DNA of 13,367 bases from Nitrososphaerales archaeon TH5894. Lineage in GTDB: Archaea > Thermoproteota > Nitrososphaeria > Nitrososphaerales > Nitrososphaeraceae. Made by a program: the position numbers and the translations under genes. Positions 13,330 to 13,367 of this stretch are shown here, one piece after another; position 1 is the first letter of the stretch; each line of letters begins with the position of its first letter. The notes beneath the pieces were generated by a model. The model saw nothing but the letters and a program-made list of their open reading frames with translations, searched no databases and was not told the origin of the DNA. The stretch spans positions 1 to 13,367 of the forward strand of contig JAATVK010000118.1 of NCBI GenBank assembly GCA_014523485.1. The letters are read 5' to 3'.

Positions 13330-13367
13330 CAATAAATCTTAGCTTATTTTTAATGGGAGCATTGATA

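Noticed and set aside
13286..13366. Possible C-terminal end of a minus-strand gene entering from the right edge
   Set aside because: Only about 26 codons are visible and they overlap a perfect hairpin. An open run this short carries no weight.
13353..13367. Possible gene start (ATGGGAGCATTG) at the right edge
   Set aside because: Five codons are not enough to support a gene.

Overview
The window looks like chromosomal DNA of an ammonia-oxidising archaeon of the class Nitrososphaeria (Thaumarchaeota). This is inferred, not proven. The reasons are: A/V-type ATP synthase subunits, an archaeal class I CCA-adding enzyme beside a ThpR-type RNA phosphodiesterase, a small HGEL/DFESA protein kinase, a semialdehyde reductase-like alcohol dehydrogenase of the kind used in the 3-hydroxypropionate/4-hydroxybutyrate cycle, a possible arcadin-1-like protein, tRNA genes without encoded CCA, and an apparent tRNA intron. 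The DNA is very AT-rich, carries AAT/ACA trinucleotide tracts inside and outside genes, has TATA-like boxes close to starts and few Shine-Dalgarno sites. A Nitrosocosmicus-like genome would fit, but the genus is a guess.

Layout. 1-2528 (+): the tail of a poly-Asn membrane protein, then ATP synthase subunits H and I, apparently the end of that operon. 2529-2810: intergenic, with terminator-like hairpins. 2810-2883 (-): tRNA-Pro(CGG). 3027-4346 (-): an FAD oxidoreductase of the L-2-hydroxyglutarate oxidase type. 4506-4844 and 4952-5260 (-): two small proteins, the first resembling arcadin-1. 5353-8131 (-): a compact tRNA/RNA-maturation operon in the transcription order thpR, cca, protein kinase. 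8132-10516: 2.4 kb with no convincing intact gene, probably including a decayed reading frame on the minus strand. 10526-11476 (+): the iron-type alcohol dehydrogenase. 11626-12228 (+): an SRPBCC domain with a C-terminal ribbon-helix-helix-like segment. 12413-12634 (+): a one-finger C2H2 zinc-finger mini-protein behind a 23-bp palindrome. 13010-13099 (+): tRNA-Lys(CTT), which best fits a tRNA with a 16-nt intron at the non-canonical position 42/43. The remainder is intergenic with inverted repeats.

How it fits together. The centre of the window has an RNA-maturation theme. Neither tRNA gene encodes CCA, so both need the CCA enzyme. The intron-bearing tRNA-Lys needs the splicing endonuclease, and ThpR belongs to the 2H phosphoesterase family that acts on 2',3'-cyclic ends or 2'-5' linkages. 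The kinase start overlaps the cca end by 17 bp, which points to coupled expression. The left edge serves energy conservation; the alcohol dehydrogenase probably serves carbon fixation.

No large new multi-gene system is visible. The best leads are the tRNA-Lys intron and its C55, the apparent Asp-to-Asn change at a catalytic position of the CCA enzyme, the SRPBCC plus ribbon-helix-helix fusion, and the palindrome plus zinc-finger unit.
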